Below, in pieces: positions 23,778-36,056 of a stretch of 64,000 nt of DNA (positions within the stretch are counted from its first letter, which is position 1; every line of letters begins with the position of its first letter). The notes under the pieces are model-generated. The model did not search any database, was not told the DNA's origin, and saw only the letters and a program-made list of their open reading frames with translations. This DNA comes from Patellaria atrata CBS 101060. Lineage: Eukaryota; Ascomycota; Dothideomycetes; Patellariales; Patellariaceae. The translations under genes and the position numbers were made by a program. The DNA lies in contig MU006091.1 of NCBI GenBank assembly GCA_010093705.1, positions 62,001 through 126,000 of the forward strand, read 5' to 3'.

Positions 23778-26150
23778 AGATGGTTCTCATCACCAAGCTA
23801 TCGGAAGTGTTTGTGTAGATACTGGTTTTTGATGATAAATTCCGACTTTGTTGTCCTTTCAACGTTTAACTAAAGGTCAGGCGCTGGGTGAAGTTCGGTG
23901 TATATAGTTAGCTGCTTGAATCATGTCTCCCTTAGTCCTAGGGGAAGTGATTTGAAAATCAATTCACATTCAAGAATCCATCCATATCGTATAGCGATCG
24001 ACAGTTATCATCCCTAGCGCTTTAGGAGACATTGGGAATGTCATAAACTGTATCGTGCAGGTAAAAGGTTAGGTTAGATGTTTAATCTCGTATTAGGATA
24101 TCTTGTTACTTTCCCTGTCGTTCTACCACGGCAGAGACGTGATGTGGAGTCTGGAAATGTACTGTACCTACCGAACAGCTCCCCGAAAACTAGAACTAGT
24201 CCGTACAAATGAAGTGAAGTTAAGTTGAACCTCAAGAATCCCATAGAAGTCATGCCCTTCTTCCGAAAATTCGCAGAGTACCTTGTAGTTTCAACTGCGA
24301 CAAGAACTAGCAGCTAGCTGTGGTATACTAAAGACACGTACTTCATCTAACCCTCACACGACGAGCTCTCTCTCCGCAAGCTCAATCCCGGTAGAAATAA
24401 ACCGGTCTTCCTCGATCATGCTGTCCGCAAAGTCCCCCTTAAGCATTTGAAAAAGCACCGACCGAAATGTATTGAAGCGCGAATTCTGCAGAGGTATCTG
24501 GTCAGGTCCTAGCTTTGAGCTTCAGCGACGGTACTTAGAGCGTAAATGGAGAGCGCTGGAAGGGCGTGAGAATCAATTGTAGGAGAATGAGGACTTGAAG
24601 AGCTTGAAATATGATGTTGGAACACGAATCGCAGACCATTTTGAGGTTATTGATAGAACGTCTGAAGAGGTGCGCAGTACAGACACACCAAATCTAGGAT
24701 TGCTCAAATTCTAAACCTACATAATGTTTTGTCTGCTTACATTTATATACATCCGGTAACGATCCGGTGCGGCGATAGTCCGCTCATCCAAAGTTCAAGG
24801 CCATCTGACGGTACTTTCAAGATCAGAGTCACTAAGGATGATAAATACGCAACATTTCACCTTATAAGCATCTTCTTCAATTCCACTATTAGTGGAGCGG
24901 AAGGTGGAAAGCTACCTACGTGATTCTATCCCGCACATCAAGTCTACACGAAACTGCGGATGGAGACGAGCGTTAGGCGTTTATTAAGATAAGAGCTGCT
25001 CTTCTCAACATAAAGCTGTCCTCATAACCATGCGTGTGAGATCCGGTAAGAACAACACAAATCAAGAACAAATCTCAATGCACACCGTGCTGGATTTTCC
25101 ACTTCCAACCCTCCAACCACCAATCAGGGGTGGAATCTATGAAGATACTCGCCATTGATGGAGAATGGTATTGCACTGCTCATGAAAGTTGTACGCACTT
25201 AAAGGTTGGCTTAAAGCGTCTAATGTAAAGGCAGCTTACGATAAGACTGGCAGTTAGCCGATCGACCTAAAACACTACTTATTCAAATCTATAACAATTG
25301 GGAACTACCCGAAACCGGTATTCTGCCCTACGGTGTCCCGATTACCGTTTCTCGAGGATGCCGCTAATTGTGAGTAATTTAACCGTCATCTCGAACTTCC
25401 TGAATAACAGCTCAGAAAGAATAGCGTAGTATTATGGAGTACACTGCTATTAGACAACAATCATTGCATATTGACCTTATCCTTGCTGTTGTCTCATATC
25501 AGTAGTCACGAATCATTTGCCCGTAGTCAGTTAACCTTTCGTTCCTTTCTACGCTGGAAACATGAACAACATTCAGAACTCGATAATCCTCTTCATCCAC
25601 TATGTTAACACGTGACCGATTATCTACACTATCTGGAGATGGTACGGCTTCCAGGACGGCTAGTCATGCGTGATGGACTGCTGGCATTGTGTTGACTCAG
25701 TCTGGAAATACTTTTCCGCTATATCATCTCTAAAATGGTATTATACCAAAAGTTCTTGGAAAGCATGATCTGCACCCCAAGACTATAGAGGCATGCTCGC
25801 TAGTTTCAATACCTCACTATCGAATGAGAGTACATCCTTATTGTAAGCTCCAGGTTATAGAATGTTATTAAATGAAGAACCCTGCAGAAATCCTCGGTCC
25901 AGTACCGCGAGATCACAATCAAATACATTTCTCCACAATCCTTAGACAGTAACAGCTTAGGACGGCAATAGGCTGATCCCGTTCTTGCCGAAAACATGTG
26001 GGGTACCCCATGGGAAAGATCTCTATAAAGTAGAGAGAAAAGAGGATCCAAATTCAATCAGATCTTTGATCATTGGAAAAGACATTGATCTCGTTTTCTT
26101 CGTCCTGCAAAAAGATATTAGGCTCATACCGTCATACAATCTTCCACAAA
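23778..26150. other. 2.4-kb intergenic region with one possible coding relic
   Basis: There is no full gene here. On the minus strand, about 24355-24490 reads as a coherent 3' exon (words RFNTFRSVLFQML and EEDRFISTGIELAE, ending in a stop) behind an acceptor ctgcag. About 130 bp upstream a frame starts MVCDSCSNIIFQ and closes after 34 codons. I could not join them or recognise a family. The rest is AT-rich without structure I can name. Confidence 0.4.
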
Positions 26151-28002
26151 ATGGCACACGCCTCTTCACTACCGCCCCTACCAATAGAAAAGTCGGACAT
26201 CAAGCAAATAGAGGTTACCGCCGAAGAAGATGTCGGCGTTGATAAGAGCGCGTATCGTGTAAGGGAGAGTGAAGTCTCCCCGGCGCAGAAGCGAATGGAG
26301 GCAAAGATCATGTGAGTAAGGAAGTTACTTCACTCAAGCTATCACTGGTTTCGTGGCATATAGCCATCTCTAAAGTGCAAATTCAACGTTTACTCTATTG
26401 GAATTCGTCCTTGATGTCATACAGCTGGCCCTCACTTCTCTCACGCGCGAGAGTTAGAAGGATGAATTCAATTATTATTCACTATTCCTAACAGGTCACT
26501 CTAAGCATCATCTGTGACTGATATCAATTCCTCTAGCCGGAAAGTAGACTGGAGATTAATCCCCATCCTCGGCGTGCTATACTCAATATCTGGTATTGAC
26601 CGGGTGAACCTCTCAAACGCTCGTGTTGCTGGGATGAACGAGGACCTTCATTTCAATATTGGCGATAGATACTCAATTGCTCTCTTGGTCTTCTTTGTTA
26701 CTTATTTTCTTTTTGAGCTCCCTACAACTCTAGTTTTGCGCCCCATTGGTCCGCGTCTCTTGCTTCCGTCCCTCGCCGTTTCATGGGGTCTAGTCATGTT
26801 AGGCATGGGTTTTGCGAAGGACTGGCGTGTCATCGTTGTCTGTCGAATGCTGATTGGTATATTTGAGGCTGGGTTCCTACCATGCTGCATGTATCTCCTA
26901 AGCTGCTGGTATCAACGCTATGAGGTGCAAACCCGGTAAATTCATTCCCCCTTATACCGATGTACTTTTGTAACTGAATTCTCACTATTTGAAAGCATGG
27001 CATACTGGTACCTCATCAACCTTTTCGTATCCGCCTTTGGAAATATCCTCGCATATGCCCTCATCAAACTTGACGGCACCTATGGTATTGAAGGCTGGCG
27101 CTGGATCTTCATCATCGAGGGGGCTTTCACAGTGGGCTTCGCACTCATCTCCTATCCAATGATTTTGGGCTTCCCCGACCAAGTCCTGGCTACAGGGAAG
27201 AGCAGCACCTTCACCCAGCAGGAGCTGGAAGTCGTACTCGACCGTGTAGAGCGAGATCGCGGAGACGCAAAACCAGACAAAGTAACACTGCCGAAGGTCT
27301 TACATCATATGCGAAACTGGCATCTCTGGGTCTACGGATTTATGTTTATGGGTTGCTCGGCACCAATATATGTGTTTGCATATTTCATCCAAACGATCAT
27401 AAAGACCATGTATACCGATACTGCGATTGTTTTCCTCCTGTGCGCTCCACCATACCTCTTCAGCATCATCTGGACTGTCGGCTGCGCTTGGCTAAGCGAC
27501 AAACATAAGATGCGAATGCCGTACATGGTTGCGAATGCCGGTCTCACTTTTACTGGGATCTTGATCACTGCATATTCCGCCGTACGTATTCCTTTCACGC
27601 TCTTTCAAGAGGAGTATCGATGTCGAATTACTGACGCTTCTTTTCCTTCAGAATACCGGTGCCCGCTACTTCGGGATTTTCTTGGGAGTCTCAGGCTGCA
27701 ACGCCAACCTCCCTTGCATCATCGCTTTCCAGTCCAACAATCTCAGGGGTAACTGTCGACGTAGTGTGGGGACGGGTATTCAGCTCCTATTCGCGTCAAT
27801 CGGGGGCATATATGCCAGTACAACCTTCATGCAACGGGAGGCCCCGGCTTACAGAAGCGGAGTGTGGGCGGCGTGTGGGACACAGTTTCTCCTTATCATT
27901 TTGATAATTGTGATGACCATGGACTTTAGACGAAAAAATAGGAGAGCCGATGAACAGGGAGTTATCATCCAGGAGGATAGGGTATTTAGGCATACTTTTT
28001 AA
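26151..28002 (+). CDS. MFS transporter of the allantoate permease (Dal5-like, ACS) family
   Basis: Four exons (introns 26312-26536, 26936-26995, 27582-27651) encode 498 residues with about twelve hydrophobic segments. Family marks include RKVDWRLIPILGVLYSISGIDRVNLSNAR before and in helix 1 (start ARKVDW-like), the helix 4-5 region GIFEAGFLPCCMYLLSCWY, and GIEGWRWIFIIEGAFT at helix 6. The C-terminal half is ordinary for fungal anion:cation symporters. These permeases import organic anions such as allantoate, nicotinate, pantothenate or biotin, and the substrate cannot be read from sequence. The first intron (225 nt) is unusually long, but its splice, AT|C between KI and RKVDW, keeps the family spacing. 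No pathway genes adjoin it. Plasma-membrane location is inferred from the family. Confidence 0.88.
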
Positions 28003-28543
28003 GCGGGAGTATGCTTGAACAAAGTCAAAAACTCCTTGAACTTGATTCACCTCCTTCATGCAGAGAAATGGCCATATGATCATGTTCCTTTTTGTTCTCC
28101 TTGTTCTTTACCATAACCAGGGCAAATCATTCGTTGGACATTTATTCTAGCATGTTATGAATCCCACATCTTATAACAGATCAATGCCTTGTTCTACCAG
28201 ACTTTTGTATGTATACACGATACCAGAAGTTCCGGAAGATTCGAAAAATGCAGTAGCATCGTCTCATAGGCGAGACTTTGGGAACCATGTGCTCGATTGG
28301 CACTTGCCAGAACAGGCAATATAAGCACATAATTTCGGAAAGCGGATACCTTGGATCCATCTATGCTCCTTCAGTCGGGCAAGTTGCTTTTATTATCTTT
28401 TGAATATCGAGTTCCCTAACTCTAATTATGCTTCAATATCAACATTCTGCATATTTCCGTCTCTTTTAGTCTCGGGATCCGGTGACTACTGTTTTCTACC
28501 ATCAGTTATTGCCCAACTCTACCTAAGCTCTCGTTTCTACATA
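28003..28543. other. Intergenic between MFS gene and GNAT-like gene
   Basis: No gene motifs are visible. An in-frame extension upstream of 28544 exists, but it starts in hydrophobic low-complexity sequence and is not needed by the downstream protein. Confidence 0.5.
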
Positions 28544-30058
28544 ATGCTGCATCACTCGTCTGTCATGATTGGTACGCCGTCTGCAGACGAGAAGTTCCAA
28601 GAACTCTTTGCCCTCTACAAATGGGAAAAGTCAATCATACGAGCGTTTATCAAATTATTGGATGTGAATGAAAATGATTCCCGCGTTCGAGGTCCCGGAT
28701 CGGAAATTATTGGAGACGCGCACGCGTGGATCATCGACAGGAAGTGTCATGAAGAAGAAGATTATCTCTCGCACATGGAGGCGTGTCACCCAAGCCTCTC
28801 TCAACTGGCAGCAGTGATGTCACAAAGGTTTCGTATGATGTGAAGCCAACTTCTTATCTGATTAGTAGCTAATATTTCCAGCCCCGAGATAGGTCCAAAG
28901 GACGAGAACGAGCTACCTACGGACGATCCAGCCATTGATCAAACAAACTGGGAACAACTGTTAGGAGATGGTAACTTCATCGTCATAGATTCGATACTCG
29001 TCCGTAGTAAATATCGAGCGAAGAATCTGGACAAGTTAATTCTCCGTAGGCTCTGGGCAAACCTGCAGCAGCTAGAGGGTAAGGTCGGGAAAGTTACTGT
29101 TGGGTTTACTTTCTACCACTCCCAACCTTCAGAAGAAAAGCCAAACCCATACTCAGGGACGGGGGGATGTTTGATCCCTGAAGACCTCCTCTTGGCGGCG
29201 GGCTATCGTCAACTCTATCATACGGATTGGTGTTACTTTGTACCGACCGCTCTACAACCCAAGAGCTCTGAACCAGTCGTACCAGTCGCACCAGTCGTAC
29301 CACGAGAACCGCCACAGCCATCGGATCTTGAATCAGAGAAAGCTATTGTGAATACCCTGCTGGCCCGCTCAATAATGGCTCAAGTAGACAAAAGCTTTGC
29401 TCCCGCAGGGGATGCGGATATTGACTTAACAGCGTCATCATGGGCTGGCCGGAGAAACAAGGACTTACCGGAAGGAAATACTATAGTCCCGGTCCCTCTC
29501 GTCGAGAAAGAATGCACATGTCAACGCTGCATCGACGGTTACATAAGCCCGCGCATGCGAAAGGCACTCCTCAACGCAGCACTAGCCATAATAGAGTTTA
29601 TGGACAATCTCTTACTACACCCCGACAAGCGAGAACCCATCGATGAAGATATCTGGACCGTGATACCCCGCGGCATAAGATGCGAGATGATGACGTTCGA
29701 TCTGCATATATGGCTCCGTAGACTTGTGGAGTGTCTGTACAAGTGCTTATTGGAGAACTTAGTCCCCACCTATTCTAATATCCAGTTGATACTGGAACGT
29801 AAACAGAGACCCAGCGAGGTACTCAACGCGTTGGGACCGCTGGGATGCTTTTCACAAACATTGAGGATGTGGTTCGGTTTCGCGAAGTGGAAGGGCGGCG
29901 ATAACTGGGATGAGAAGTACAAAGACTGGCATCATGACTATTGGCTTGAGTTGCCGGAGTGTCGCAACGACAGGCGGTTCGACTTCGTGGAGGCTAAATT
30001 TACTGAGCGGCGCGTGATGGATTACCGGCAGGATGATCCCATTTTTTTCGTTTTGTAA
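28544..30058 (+). CDS. Hypothetical fungal protein with GNAT-like N-terminal half
   Basis: Two exons (intron 28840-28881, 42 nt, weak donor GTGAAG) encode 490 residues from the chosen ATG. Residues about 140-225 resemble a degenerate acyltransferase fold: IVIDSILVRSKYRAKNLDKLIL imitates the GNAT motif A pattern (beta strand, then R-x-K-x-L), and AAGYRQLYHTDWCYFV resembles the usual closing strands. The C-terminal half has ECTCQRCIDGYISPRMRKALL, a CxxC-containing block I have seen in large, poorly described filamentous-fungal families, followed by a helix-rich Trp-rich region. No catalytic residue can be assigned. The neighbouring MFS gene is co-oriented but 540 bp away. It could also be a pure structural relative without enzymatic activity. 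Confidence 0.65.
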
Positions 30059-31014
30059 GACTTTACATAGGTATGGGGCTGGTAATCTGAGGACACCGTA
30101 TTCCTAGTGAAACGTTACCGCGGTGAATCTTACGGAATTGTGTTTGCCCAACGAAGGAGGAACTTCTACCCAAGGAAATAGAATACATGCTGAGTTCAGA
30201 ACTAGCCTGGGACTTGCGTTGGAGTGCTCTTCCAAGTAGAAATCTTCATTTGGTGCAATTCCCAACGCGAAAAACTGGTGAGTAGCCGCATTTGGGTTTG
30301 TTGGGCCATCACAATACTCTTACCCATACGGTCGGCCGGCTCATGGTTATTATGGACACGAAGACAGCGAGATAAGCATCGAATCCAGGGTCAGGAGGTG
30401 GCGGATGAGTCAGAGAACACGCCGAGAAATGGGTTTGGGGGACCGAAGAACGCGGAAGGCGGTATAACTGGAATGTTAAGTCTTGCTCCTCGAGGTTCAA
30501 CAAATGCAGGTTCTGGGTGAAACAGACCTTAACTAGAATAAGACGTTGGTGTTGGTGAGGCTGAAAGTGAATCTACAGTTGCAAAGGGGTTGACAAGATG
30601 TGAAGAAAGAAGCCCCGAAGAATGGTCAGTGGAACTTCTGGAAAGCCATAGTTTTCTTGTTAAGGTAGTAGATGGTGTAGAACTAAGCATGACATCGAAA
30701 TCTTCCAACGAGAATATGATTGACATAGTTAATCCCATGGTGAATTTTCTTCATTGACAAAGTCAAAGATCGTCTAAGTGTGCGTCATTTTCATCACTGT
30801 GATCTTTATTTTCTTTCCCAGCGTTTGTATTGAATGAAATAAATGCGATATGAGCGAGAGAATGGTAATATTTACTGGGAAAATTATACTATAAGGGTAA
30901 TACCTAACAGGCTCAACCGATCACACGTCTTGGGTATATTGTAAACTGGGCAGCGCCTCAGCACCAAAGTGACCATGCAAAGCTAAGAAAGGGGCCTTAT
31001 GGTGGGCTGAGATT
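30059..31014. other. 0.96-kb intergenic region
   Basis: Only short frames on either strand (for example 30224-30520 plus and 30529-30738 minus), none with recognisable motifs or plausible splice partners. It includes the 3' flanks of both neighbours. Confidence 0.5.
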
Positions 31015-31974
31015 TTATTCGAAAAAGCCGCCATCGCTCTCATCTTCTTCTAACACGCCGTCATCTACTGATCTAACAGGTTGGCCACGGCCTTCTCTCC
31101 TCTTGGATGGTCCGAACTGCTTTTTCATGACGTGAACATCCAAGGTGGGATTCTGGTCAGACGCTTCGATCTCCAGATGAGCTGCATTTTCGTCCCGGTG
31201 GGGGGTAGGTCCGTTTAAACCCTTAGGCATTGACTCTCGAGACGCGTATTCCTCTACTGGTAGACTATTACGTAGTTTATTTAATGTGCCTTCTTTCATA
31301 GCTTGCTCAACGGCCTTCCACATCTCCCGGTTCCCATGCTTTTGTGTGTCTACATCCCGCTTGTCTCTATTGTCATCACTCCTATCTCGTCCACTAGATG
31401 GGTATAGAGCAGAGTAAGCTTGAGCTAAAGGATAATATTGAGTGTAATTTAGATCAACTTCGGCAATGTGAACGCACAGCCGCAAATTGTCGATATCGCT
31501 TGGGTCGGACGCCTCATCCAGTTGCTTCTTTACATGCCTAAGATGACGAGTAGCTTTCTTCCGATCTATACCAAAGCGCAGTTAGAGGATCTATTGGTCC
31601 AGCATTTGAAGTTTAGGATCTTTACCGAAGAATCTGACCATGTGGTACTTTCCAATCATTTCTTGCTTCTGAATCTCTGCTTTAGTAACCACTAAGTCAC
31701 GCTCACAAGCTACCAGTTCGCGCTCCCTCGCCACTCTTAGATCAGCAGGTAAATCATCCCGATTTTCCAGTTGGCGTCGCAGGTCACGTATACGTTTATT
31801 GATCGGGCCAATAGTGTGCTTCTTCGGCCGGGAAACACCTCCCTCGAACGGATTTGGTTTCCTCTTCTTCCTTTGTGGTGCTTCCGTGAAACCCTTGATC
31901 TGAGCTTTACGAGAAGGGTGGACAGAGGAATTAGGCCGTGTGGAGTGTCCTTCAATCTTCCTTTTAAGCGTCAT
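31015..31974 (-). CDS. EFG1: rRNA-processing protein Efg1
   Basis: Two exons (31626-31974 and 31015-31565, intron 60 nt) encode 299 residues. The N-terminus is basic (SRKAQIKGF, QRKKRKPNPFEG). Then comes the conserved Efg1 core: INKRIRDLRRQLENRDDLPADLRVARERELVACERDL, MIGKYHMVRFFDRKKATRHL and the C-terminal helix ending in DLNYTQYYPLAQAYSALYP. The core is predicted mostly helical and coiled-coil. The tail is hydrophilic and variable, ending EEDESDGGFFE. Efg1 is a nucleolar 90S pre-ribosome factor needed for 18S rRNA maturation. The splice G|AT restores the DRKKATRHL word. The gene is divergent from SEA4 across 323 bp. Confidence 0.92.
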
Positions 31975-32297
31975 GTGGGGGGGTTATGGTGGTTTGTATG
32001 TTATGTGTCTAATTCATAGACCGTGAGAAAAAGTCAGGAGGTTTAAAAGATTAGATTTGCCAAGAGATATGATAAGCTCCTTCCAAACTAATAATAAGCG
32101 GATGATGGGAGACTCAAATGACTTCAACTGTCAACTGATGCTAATACTCTCACCTACAGATAGTAACTAGTACTATCTATGACCATCTATCGCCATGCGC
32201 AAAGAGATCACTTTTGAGCGACTAGAGCTCCACTCCTCTACATCTCATCTATGACTCTTTCTCGCTCAACCAGTATATACTTCCCTTGAGTGTCGAC
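31975..32297. promoter_or_regulatory. Shared EFG1-SEA4 divergent upstream region
   Basis: This 323-bp interval separates two divergent genes. It contains no ORF of note and shows a CT-rich leader before the SEA4 start. Shared regulation is an inference from the short spacing; I see no named factor site. Confidence 0.5.
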
Positions 32298-35214
32298 ATG
32301 GAAGCGGCCATACGATGGTCCCCTCATGCTACCCAGAATACTCCTAGATTCATCATTGTAGATGTCGCTGGGAATCGGCTACGTCTCTGTGAAATTGAGT
32401 CCTTTGAAGACTCCAAGGTCAGGTACAAACAAGTTGCTCTACGGGACAAATTACCGAATTTCACTGCTTTTGATTGGTCGAAAACACAAGAGTCAATTGT
32501 TGGCCTAGGTTCAGCTTCTGGGGAGGCCATTCTTGTTCAGATCGGTGCGCAGAAATCGACCTCGAGTTCTCAATCAGATTTGATCCATTCTTTCCCTCTC
32601 AAACATCAAAGGAAATGCAACTCGATAGCCTTCAGTACAAAGAATTATCTCGCCACAGGATTGGATAAGGTACGGAATGACTTTTGCATGAACGTCTATG
32701 ATCTCAATGAAGGATCTCTCTCCCCTAGTACAGAGCCATATAAAAAGCTTGCGAGCTCCGAGGCGATAACAAGTATCAAATTCTTTCCCAGTCAACCGGA
32801 TACTCTCATTGCTGGTGTGTCTCGTCAATGCGTTAGAATCTATGATCTACGAGGTAAATCTCTATTCTGGGAGCCTCCTTTTCGATGCTGACATAAACCG
32901 TGTAGACTCTGCAGGAATCGGTGCCGCTCAGTTTCCCACCAGACAGGTTCACAATGTAGCAATTGATCCCCTTGATGAGAACTACTTTGTGACTGCGGGA
33001 CCCTCAGGCGATCCAAATGTCTGTGTGTGGGACCGTAGATTCGCATCACGCGTATCTCCATTAACCCCTGGAGAGGGGGGTCCAGCAGGCTCCATTCTTG
33101 ATTTACGGCCTGCTATTGACAATAGGATGGGCTCAACTATCTGGACATTGCGGTTTAGCGGAACCAGGCGAGGATGCTTTGGCATTCTCTCTAACACAGG
33201 TGAAGTCAAAATTATTGAACTGGCGGAATATACGGCGAAACCCTCTCCTCAGACTGTTCCTTATAATAGCTTCGGCGGTAGCCCTTGGCTTTCCCAACAT
33301 TACACTAAACTCACGCACAGTCTAAGATATCCATATTATCATGAACACCAAGGTCAAGACCCAACTGCGAGAGTCATAGCTTATGATTTTATGGTTCCTA
33401 GTTACCCAACATATGGAGATTCTGTGCTTGCTTTACATCCTAGCCGAGAGATTGGGGTGCTCAAAATTCCGACCTCATCTCCGCAGTTAGACATTACTGC
33501 GATGGATGAATTGATTTCATGGAATCCTGGACTAAGTGTTGTGCGGGCGCTGAGTACGAATCTAAGTGTTGCAGAGGACCTCATAAAATTGAGACAAAAA
33601 GCTGCATCGTTGAAAGTACAAAATGGGAGTTCTAAGACGCAGACAAGCGCAAATGAGCATATAATGAACTTGAGTAGTTGTGAGAGACACGAGCTTTTGC
33701 TCGGTCTTGGTTCTTCCGAGACATCGGATTTTGGAGACTATCTCAAAACTCTCAGTACCCAACGTCGTCGATGTCGGGAAGGCTATTCTTTGAAATGTAG
33801 AAGAAACAAGATAATACTCCAAGACGACCCTTGGCTGGTAGAACTGTGGGATACCATCGGGCGCATGGAACATTTAGCGGAGGACGACGGTATGGTTGCT
33901 GACTGTCTTGATCTCAGCTATCTTGGTGTTACAGCGATAACTCTCGAAACATTCGAGCCGGAGTCTTCATTAAGTCGGCTTGTGGGCACGGATTCGTTCT
34001 CTCCTGCCAAATTCGAAGCTGCTGTTGGTAGTATTATAAAGCTGAAGGGATACCCAGACTTCTATGGTGCCTCTACAGAGAAACCGAAGCACCGACAACT
34101 CGGCCTTGCGTTATGTGGATGGACGTTCTCAGAGGAAATAGCCCGCGAACAGAGCATGGAACTCATTGATCGTGGTGAATACTACAAAGCAATAGTACTA
34201 GCTGTATTCAAAGGCTATAAGAGTGTGTCCCTCGATCTACTGAAATACTGCGTGCAACAGAGGCTGGTTGAGAACATTGGTCTGGGAGCTGTGATTGCAT
34301 GCGACTCAGTCAATGAGGAACAACGAGGCATGTGCGAATGGATGGCAGAAGAATCAGAAGACCCTTATCTCACCGCTCTTCTAGCCTACTTTGTGAGTGG
34401 CGATTGGAGTGTTATAGCAAAGATGACTCAATTGTCCCTAATCGACCGGGTTGGTATCGCTCTCAAATACCTCGAGGACAACCCCTTGAAAGAATTCTTG
34501 GAGCAAGAAACATCCCATGCTACCGCTTGTGGCGATATTGAAGGGATTATTCTCACGGGACTCGACGAAATAGCTATCACCCTTTTTGAAAACTATATCG
34601 CAAAGTTCGACGACCTTCAAACTGCTGTCCTCGCTTTATCTTTTACTAACCCACGATATTCACCCAAGGAAGAAGAACGCTTTGAACTTTGGAAAGAAAC
34701 CTATCTTATGCAAATGCAATCGTGGCGAACGTTTCTCGAGCGAACCCGCTTCACTGCTCAGCATAACGAAAAGTCGGTCGCTCGAGACGGTCGGATCTTA
34801 AATCCTTCATCAGGTCGGCAGCTCTCCATTCGTTGTAATAATTGCCAGCAAAGCCTTACGCTCAATGACGACCGTATTTATATTGAGGGTAGCGAACCAC
34901 CCACCACTAATACCGCCGGTCTTACTGAAAGCAAGTCTCGTCGCGGCCCGCTGGCTGCATCTGGACTTGTCTGCCCGAAATGCGGCGTTCACATGCCTAG
35001 GTGCGGTATCTGTATGATGTGGCTTGGCTCACCAGATCCTGCTAAACCAGGTGGTGCTGCAGCATTGGCTGAAGAAGACCCTATGGGCAAGTTCATGACC
35101 TTCTGTATGACCTGTACGCATGGGTTTCATGCAGGCCATGCTAGAGACTGGTTTGCAAAGCATGCAATGTGCCCCGTTCCAGATTGCCAGTGCATGTGTG
35201 GTTTACGGCATTGA
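32298..35214 (+). CDS. SEA4: SEA/GATOR2 complex WD40-RING subunit Sea4 (Mio/MIOS)
   Basis: Two exons (intron 32854-32905) encode 954 residues. The N-terminal third is a WD40 propeller: WSPHATQNTPRFIIVD, the family word CNSIAFSTKNYLATGLDKVRNDF, FFPSQPDTLIAG and VCVWDRR. A helical alpha-solenoid follows. The C-terminus is a double zinc module: IRCNNCQQSL, then CPKCGVHMPRCGICMMWLG, then FCMTCTHGFHAGHARDWF and CPVPDCQCMCG. Mio/Sea4 is one of the GATOR2 (SEACAT) subunits on the vacuole or lysosome that oppose GATOR1 and so permit amino-acid-driven TORC1 activation. The start is the ATG inside an in-frame run; the upstream TTG is not used. All zinc ligand pairs are intact. Confidence 0.92.
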
Positions 35215-36056
35215 GGCATTCACGGAATGCTACTCCGGCTCCTAGAGAAGTATGGATTTGAACTGTTCGATAAACCTGAAATCGAGAGAACCCATAGTCC
35301 ATGGATGCAATGGCATATATGCTCATTCGGGTGGACAGCTTGACTCTGATATCGTTACCATCAGGAGGGTAAAAGACATCTTCTAGTAGACTCAAAGGTA
35401 ATGCTAAGTTTGCTCAATCAAGCAATGCTTTGATTCCGAAATCCTCTTGATAGTGGTTTTTTGGTCTTCAGAGGCAATGGCTTGGAGTTATTCAATGAAC
35501 AAGCCTCGGATTGGTGGGATGGTTCTTTATCTGCTATACTGAAAGACGCAGAGCTCTCCATGTTATTAGCTTATAATGGTACGATGGGTATCCTAGCTAG
35601 AATAATTCATTGAATTTGATATTTACGGTAGATGTGTACTGTTTCGAATCTTACCGTCGTGAGGACCTGGGGAAGCTTCTTGTGAAAGCAAAGCTTTCCA
35701 GATCTACTGTAGTTCTACAGACGTCCTGGGATTCGAGGATTAACCGAGTTTGCACTCTTGAAGTAGAACTACAATAAATCCGTACCTCGTAACCCGTACC
35801 ACTATTTACCTAACTTTCATTCTGTAACTTCCAACTGTCAGTAGACTTTGAGTGATACTTCCTTGGTTAGAACAGTTACTGCTTCTTCACATTACCTTAC
35901 CAGTCTTCCTGATCAACTAATACAATACTTTGCCCACCGAAGTCCTAGATAACTTCTACATTCCACATATCACATTAAACCTGAAGGCCCAAGATTTTCC
36001 AAATTACGCCAATTCGTCTTGTTGCTCGCATAGTTCGAGCATCACGTCCCATTGTC
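35215..36056. other. 0.84-kb intergenic region upstream of TPT1
   Basis: 3' flank of SEA4 and promoter of TPT1. I see no gene, RNA or repeat in it. Confidence 0.6.
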
